From contig CAMNIW010000009.1 of assembly GCA_946540675.1 (NCBI GenBank), positions 1 through 17,057 on the forward strand: 17,057 bases of DNA, read 5' to 3'. This DNA comes from an uncultured Clostridia bacterium. GTDB lineage: Bacteria; Bacillota; Clostridia; Christensenellales; Borkfalkiaceae. The position numbers and the translations under genes are program-made. Shown piece by piece: positions 14,457-17,057 of this stretch; position 1 is the stretch's first letter; each line of letters opens with the position of its first letter. A model generated the notes under the pieces. That model saw only the letters and a program-made list of their open reading frames with translations. It ran no database searches and had not been told where the DNA came from.

Positions 14457-15443
14457 ATGTGCAAAGAGCGTTCCTTGGCGGTGGTCGGAGCGACGGGACT
14501 TGTCGGGAGAACAATACTCAAAATTTTGGAAGAAAGAGATTTTCCCGTAAAAAATATCCGACTTTTCGCGTCGGATAAAAGTGCGGGAAAAGAACTGCTT
14601 TTCCGCAAAAAAACGGTAACGGTAGAGAAACTTTGCGACGGGTGCTTTGAAAATTGCGATATAGCGATATTCTCGGCAGGCGCAAGCGTCAGCGCGGCTT
14701 GGGCGGAAAAAGCCGAAAAAGCGGGAGCGTACGTAATAGACAATTCTTCGGCGTGGCGGCGGCGCGACGACTGCGCGCTCGTCGTTCCCGAAATAAACGC
14801 GGCGGCGATCCGCGGCAAAAGGCGGATAATAGCGAACCCCAATTGCGGCACCGTGCAAGTCGTCCTTCCCATTTTTGCGATAGAACGGGAATACGGGCTG
14901 AAAAGGGCGTCTTTTGTAACCTTTCAGGCGGTATCGGGGAGCGGAAAAAGGGGATTAGACGATCTTTTAGCGACGAGAAACGGGGAAAAACCGTCCTTTT
15001 ATCCCGTCGACATATCCAAGACCTGTCTGCCGAAGATAGGCGGATTTTCTACCGACGGGTACACCGAAGAAGAACTAAAAATGATATACGAAACGCGCAA
15101 GATACTGTCGCTTCCGTCACTTCCCGTGTCGGCGACCTGCGTGAGAGTGCCGGTAAAAAACTGCCACGCCGTCGCCGCGTCCGTCGTTCCCGAAAAACCG
15201 TTTACCCTTTCGGGAATAAGAAACGCGCTGAAAAGACAGTCGGGGATAAAACTTCTCGACGACGTCGGCAGAGACGTCTTTCCCACTTCCGCCGCAGCCG
15301 ACGGAAAAGACGAAGTGTTTGTGGGAAGAATACGCCGCGATCTCGCCTGCGACAACGGACTGCTTTTTTACTGCGTCGCGGATAATTTAAGGAAAGGCGC
15401 GGCTCTCAACGCCGTGCAGATCGCGGAAACGCTTATTTGGTAG
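14457..15443 (+). CDS. asd: Aspartate-semialdehyde dehydrogenase
   Basis: 328 residues, normal family length. It reduces aspartyl phosphate to aspartate semialdehyde with NADPH, the branch point to lysine/diaminopimelate, threonine and methionine. Visible landmarks are the nucleotide-binding VVGATGLVG (9-17), IDNSSAW (94-100), the catalytic cysteine Cys130 in NPNCGT (family usually NPNCST), QAVSGSGKRG with the active-site Gln157, ETRKIL, CVRVPV with the substrate-binding Arg230, catalytic His237 in KNCHA, and the closing NLRKGAALNAVQIAE. The start is ATG 14457 with GGGAGAA 6 nt upstream; an in-frame TTG at 14409 has no ribosome site. No other lysine or threonine gene is adjacent, so it stands alone. 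Its 3' end overlaps the convergent orphan gene by 11 nt. The Ser-to-Gly change beside the catalytic Cys is the only oddity in the active site. Confidence 0.93.
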   Translation: MCKERSLAVVGATGLVGRTILKILEERDFPVKNIRLFASDKSAGKELLFRKKTVTVEKLCDGCFENCDIAIFSAGASVSAAWAEKAEKAGAYVIDNSSAWRRRDDCALVVPEINAAAIRGKRRIIANPNCGTVQVVLPIFAIEREYGLKRASFVTFQAVSGSGKRGLDDLLATRNGEKPSFYPVDISKTCLPKIGGFSTDGYTEEELKMIYETRKILSLPSLPVSATCVRVPVKNCHAVAASVVPEKPFTLSGIRNALKRQSGIKLLDDVGRDVFPTSAAADGKDEVFVGRIRRDLACDNGLLFYCVADNLRKGAALNAVQIAETLIW

Positions 15444-15699
15444 CGGATCCGCCCGTTCCGGCGCGAACGGGTCGAGCCTGTTTACGCTCGGCTATAGCCA
15501 TCAGTTTTTTCTCGTGATCGAGAGCAAAGCGTATGCTGTTGTCCTTGACTAAAACGACGGAGTTTTCGGGCGCGAATACCGCCACTCCGAGTTTTGGCTT
15601 GAATAGCCAATACGCCGCGTAACCGTTGAATTTACGCATAAATCTCACCTTGGTAAAACCGTTGAGCGCCGCAAAATTTTTTATTTCTCTTTTAGTCAT
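15433..15699 (-). CDS. Small basic protein of unknown function (88 residues)
   Basis: I do not recognise a family. The reading frame is supported by AAGGAGAAAG 8 nt before ATG 15699, a TATAAT box upstream and codon use like its neighbours. The sequence is basic (many Lys/Arg), soluble, with alternating strands such as GYAAYWLFKPKLGVAVFAP and NSVVLVKDNSIRFALDHEKK, and ends in a low-complexity RAGTGGSATK tail. The middle looks like a small beta-sheet fold with a terminal helix. No signal peptide or membrane helix is seen. It overlaps the end of asd tail-to-tail by 11 nt and is divergent from the HAD gene. No function can be offered. Confidence 0.65.
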   Translation of the reverse strand: MTKREIKNFAALNGFTKVRFMRKFNGYAAYWLFKPKLGVAVFAPENSVVLVKDNSIRFALDHEKKLMAIAERKQARPVRAGTGGSATK

Positions 15700-15736
15700 A
15701 TCGTCACTTTCTCCTTCGTCGTCTTATTACGAACGT

Positions 15737-15742
15737 ATTATA
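15737..15742 (-). promoter_or_regulatory. -10 box of the 88-residue gene
   Basis: TATAAT on the minus strand (15742-15737), about 31 nt of predicted leader before ATG. No good -35 at 16-18 bp. The 11-mer ATAATATATAA, which overlaps this box, is repeated exactly at 15740-15750 and 15769-15779. Confidence 0.4.
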
Positions 15743-15777
15743 ATATATAAAGTGTGACGAAAACGGTCATAATATAT

Positions 15778-15802
15778 AAGGCGAACAAAAATTTTTCGCC
15801 TT
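15778..15802. repeat. Hairpin in the divergent gap before the HAD gene
   Basis: AAGGCGAA (15778-15785) pairs with TTCGCCTT (15795-15802), 8 bp with a 9-nt A/T loop, followed on the plus strand by TATTATGG. It lies between divergent genes where no terminator is needed, just upstream of the HAD promoter. Confidence 0.45.
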
Positions 15803-15811
15803 TATTATGGT

Positions 15812-15841
15812 TTGACAACTCTCGCCGTTAAATGTTATACT
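15812..15841 (+). promoter_or_regulatory. Strong promoter placing the HAD transcript start at the ATG
   Basis: -35 TTGACA (15812-15817, perfect), 18-bp spacer, -10 TATACT (15836-15841, 5 of 6). The predicted start is 15848 plus or minus 2, and the ATG is 15850-15852. No Shine-Dalgarno is present before the ATG, consistent with a leaderless mRNA. Confidence 0.75.
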
Positions 15842-15849
15842 AAACGCGT

Positions 15850-16674
15850 ATGAAAGATTTTACCAAAGAAAAATACAAACTTATAATGTCGGACTTCGAC
15901 GGAACTCTCCTTAAAAGCGACAGGACGATAGACGAAGAAACGCTCACGGCGATAAGGGATTTTACGGACAGGGGCGGAATATTCGCGATCTCTTCCGGAA
16001 GGGCGATGAACACCATTTTGCCGATAGCGAAAAAACTCGGACTGAAAGGTTTGCTGTCCTGCTTCAACGGCTCGGTGATAGTGGACGTCGGGTCGTCGGA
16101 GATACTTCTCGAAAAGAGATTTTCATTTGTCGACGGACTCAATATCTGCTCTACCTTAGAGAGTTTAAGCGATTACGTTCAGGCGTACGAAGTCGGAGAA
16201 GTATACGCAAACACTCGTGATAAAAGGCTCGAATACTACGAAAAAGTTTGCGGCATAAAGGCGATAGTGCCCGATATACCGATGTCGCGGTATCTCGAAG
16301 AAAACCGCATATCGGCAGTGAAATTCCTGACGATATGCGAAGCGGACAAGCGCGACGAACTCATACGCAAACTGCAAGGTCTTCTCGGCGACAAGTGCTT
16401 TATCACGTCGGGCGGACAGTATCTCGTGGAAATATGCGTCAAGGGATATACGAAGGGCACGGCGCTCGGTTTTATCGCGGACTATTACGGGATAAAAAGG
16501 GAAAACGCCATCGCCGTAGGCGACAGCCTTAACGACCTTGAAATGCTGAAAGCCGCGGGGCTCGGAATAGCGGTGAAAAACGCCGAACCCGCGCTTAAAA
16601 AAGAAACCTTCGTTTACGGCTTCACCAACGACGAAAACGCCGTCGGCAGAATAATAAAGGAATACGGAATATAG
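15850..16674 (+). CDS. Cof-type HAD-superfamily phosphatase
   Basis: 274 residues, normal for the Cof/YidA class IIB HAD hydrolases, which remove phosphate from small metabolites such as sugar phosphates in the cytoplasm. Motif I is DFDGTLL (nucleophile Asp15, acid/base Asp17), motif II is ISSGR (47-51), motif III Lys is in the EICVKGYTKGTAL segment, and motif IV is GDSLND (224-229, Asp225 and Asp229 binding Mg). The C2-type cap domain lies between motifs II and III. Start choice: ATG 15850 gives a 14-residue lead before Asp15, usual for the family; no ribosome site precedes it or the internal Met13, which would leave almost nothing before motif I. The gene stands alone and is transcribed from its own strong promoter. 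The substrate is not predictable. Confidence 0.92.
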   Translation: MKDFTKEKYKLIMSDFDGTLLKSDRTIDEETLTAIRDFTDRGGIFAISSGRAMNTILPIAKKLGLKGLLSCFNGSVIVDVGSSEILLEKRFSFVDGLNICSTLESLSDYVQAYEVGEVYANTRDKRLEYYEKVCGIKAIVPDIPMSRYLEENRISAVKFLTICEADKRDELIRKLQGLLGDKCFITSGGQYLVEICVKGYTKGTALGFIADYYGIKRENAIAVGDSLNDLEMLKAAGLGIAVKNAEPALKKETFVYGFTNDENAVGRIIKEYGI

Positions 16675-16854
16675 CTCAAATCGCGCCTATCGGTAAACCC
16701 AATGAAAAAATATAAGATTTACTTTGGTAACTAACGGTTATAACTTAGCGCCGCTTTTATCGGCGGTCGTACTCGCCCGCATTAAACGCCGTTTTTACGA
16801 CGTTTGCGATAGTCAGGCAAGCGCGGCACGCAAAAAACGCGGAACGACAATAAA

Positions 16855-16890
16855 AACCCGTCTATAAGTCGATAAAACGGGTTATTTCTA
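16855..16890 (+). terminator. Probable terminator of the HAD gene
   Basis: AACCCGT (16855-16861) pairs with ACGGGTT (16877-16883), 7 bp, 15-nt loop, followed by ATTTCTATTTTT. It lies 180 nt after the HAD stop, a long 3' tail. Confidence 0.45.
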
Positions 16891-16909
16891 TTTTTAATAA
16901 GGTAATTTT

Positions 16910-16944
16910 GCGGACTGTCCGAATAGCGACAATCCGCGTTTTTT
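16910..16944 (+). terminator. Rho-independent terminator
   Basis: GCGGACTGTC (16910-16919) pairs with GACAATCCGC (16928-16937) apart from one C-A mismatch; the loop is 8 nt and GTTTTTT follows directly. Of the hairpins in this gap it best fits the canonical terminator form on the plus strand. Confidence 0.65.
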
Positions 16945-16960
16945 CAGAGTTTTTTTGTTT

Positions 16961-16994
16961 GTCGCCTTCAAGGCGACCCGAAAGTTTTTTTATT
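16961..16994. terminator. Compact GC hairpin flanked by T-runs
   Basis: GTCGCCTT (16961-16968) and AAGGCGAC (16970-16977) form an almost perfect palindrome with a 1-nt centre; the practical loop is TCA or TTCAA. A T7 run lies on each side (16950-16956 and 16985-16991). The T-run after it is 7 nt from the stem, so termination on the plus strand is uncertain. It could also work on the minus strand only if a gene came from the right. Confidence 0.35.
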
Positions 16995-16997
16995 CTG

Positions 16998-17003
16998 TAT
17001 AAT
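16998..17003 (+). promoter_or_regulatory. Consensus -10 box at the right edge
   Basis: Perfect TATAAT (16998-17003). At 17 bp upstream the sequence is GACCCG, a poor -35. The predicted start is near 17010, 2 nt before a GTG codon. Confidence 0.45.
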
Positions 17004-17011
17004 AGCCGAGT

Positions 17012-17057
17012 GTGAATAAGTTGAACTCGATTCTCGGCGGCAGGCGGCGGTATATAC
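17012..17057 (+). CDS. Possible 5' end of a gene with leaderless-type start (partial)
   Basis: GTG 17012 opens a frame that stays open to the window end, reading MNKLNSILGGRRRYI. There is no Shine-Dalgarno, and the codon is 8 nt after a perfect TATAAT, the same distance as in the HAD gene. Only 15 codons are visible, so no family can be named and the call rests on the promoter geometry. A GCCGAG/CTCGGC dyad (17005-17010 and 17033-17038) would instead suit a structured RNA leader. Confidence 0.3.
   Translation, partial: MNKLNSILGGRRRYI

Larger units (their letters stand above)
16675..17011. other. Non-coding region with several hairpins
   Basis: About 340 nt between the HAD stop and a possible gene at the right edge. 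16675-16850 holds only short frames and small dyads (for example CGCCG/CGGCG around 16751-16769), and I recognise no RNA family. Three hairpins follow at 16855-16883, 16910-16937 and 16961-16977, then a consensus -10 box. A small untranslated RNA cannot be excluded. Confidence 0.5.

Noticed and set aside
15443..15471. GCGGATCCGC palindrome and CCCGTTC/GAACGGG hairpin just after asd
   Set aside because: No T-run follows on either strand, and both lie inside the orphan gene's coding part, so I did not call a terminator.
16702..16734. Ten-codon frame (ATG at 16702) in the right non-coding region
   Set aside because: It lacks a Shine-Dalgarno and a promoter; the short length makes chance likely.
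16740..16835. Minus-strand stretch that reads like protein (ANVVKTAFNAGEYDRR) near 16745-16830
   Set aside because: It has no start with a ribosome site and no length; a decayed gene remnant is possible but cannot be supported.

Overview
The window looks like a chromosomal segment of an anaerobic, gut-type Bacillota (Clostridia) bacterium. The grounds are lipoprotein signal peptides of the low-GC Gram-positive style, strong Shine-Dalgarno sites, near-consensus sigma-A promoters with 17-bp spacers, TTG and GTG starts, Listeria-Bacteroides-type surface repeats, and a transporter set typical of that group. A Christensenellales-like lineage is a guess only. I see no rRNA, tRNA, CRISPR array, insertion sequence or phage gene.

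Left block (1-5960, minus strand). A three-gene sugar ABC importer operon of the ribose/galactose (RbsACB) type is read right to left: two-domain ATPase (5714-4215), permease (4199-2931), lipoprotein binding protein (2891-1851). A hairpin at 1787-1816 closes it. Beyond it, with its own strong promoter, lies the 5' part of a repeat-rich surface lipoprotein that runs off the left edge (1467-1). Divergent from the ATPase is an AraC-family regulator (5961-6827, TTG start) with a cupin sensor domain. It probably controls the importer; a direct repeat sits in the importer's promoter region. No sugar kinase or catabolic enzyme is present, so the substrate cannot be named.

Middle block (6831-11082). 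After a perfect 17-bp hairpin and a near-consensus promoter comes a two-gene plus-strand unit. Its first gene is an unusual fusion (6961-8829): a VTT/DedA-type membrane domain, a PlsC acyltransferase domain, a CxxC/CxxC zinc ribbon and a C-terminal beta-rich domain. It overlaps by 26 nt a DcuC/YfcC-family transporter gene (8804-10240). A bidirectional terminator separates this unit from a convergent CvpA-family membrane protein (10941-10366), whose promoter carries two inverted repeats.

Right block (11083-17057). A 1069-residue MacB-type ABC ATPase-permease fusion (14292-11083, minus) has a very large extracytoplasmic domain. Divergent from it is aspartate-semialdehyde dehydrogenase (14457-15443, plus), which overlaps tail-to-tail with an 88-residue orphan gene (15699-15433, minus). 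Next comes a Cof-type HAD phosphatase (15850-16674), whose near-consensus promoter puts the transcript start essentially at the ATG, so the mRNA is predicted to be leaderless. The last 380 nt are non-coding with several hairpins. They end in a consensus -10 box placed at the same 8-nt distance from a GTG start at the right edge, possibly a second leaderless gene.

The most unusual items are the VTT-PlsC-zinc-ribbon fusion, the pair of leaderless-type starts, the 85-residue charged tail on the sugar permease, and the palindrome in the spacer of the cvpA-like promoter.
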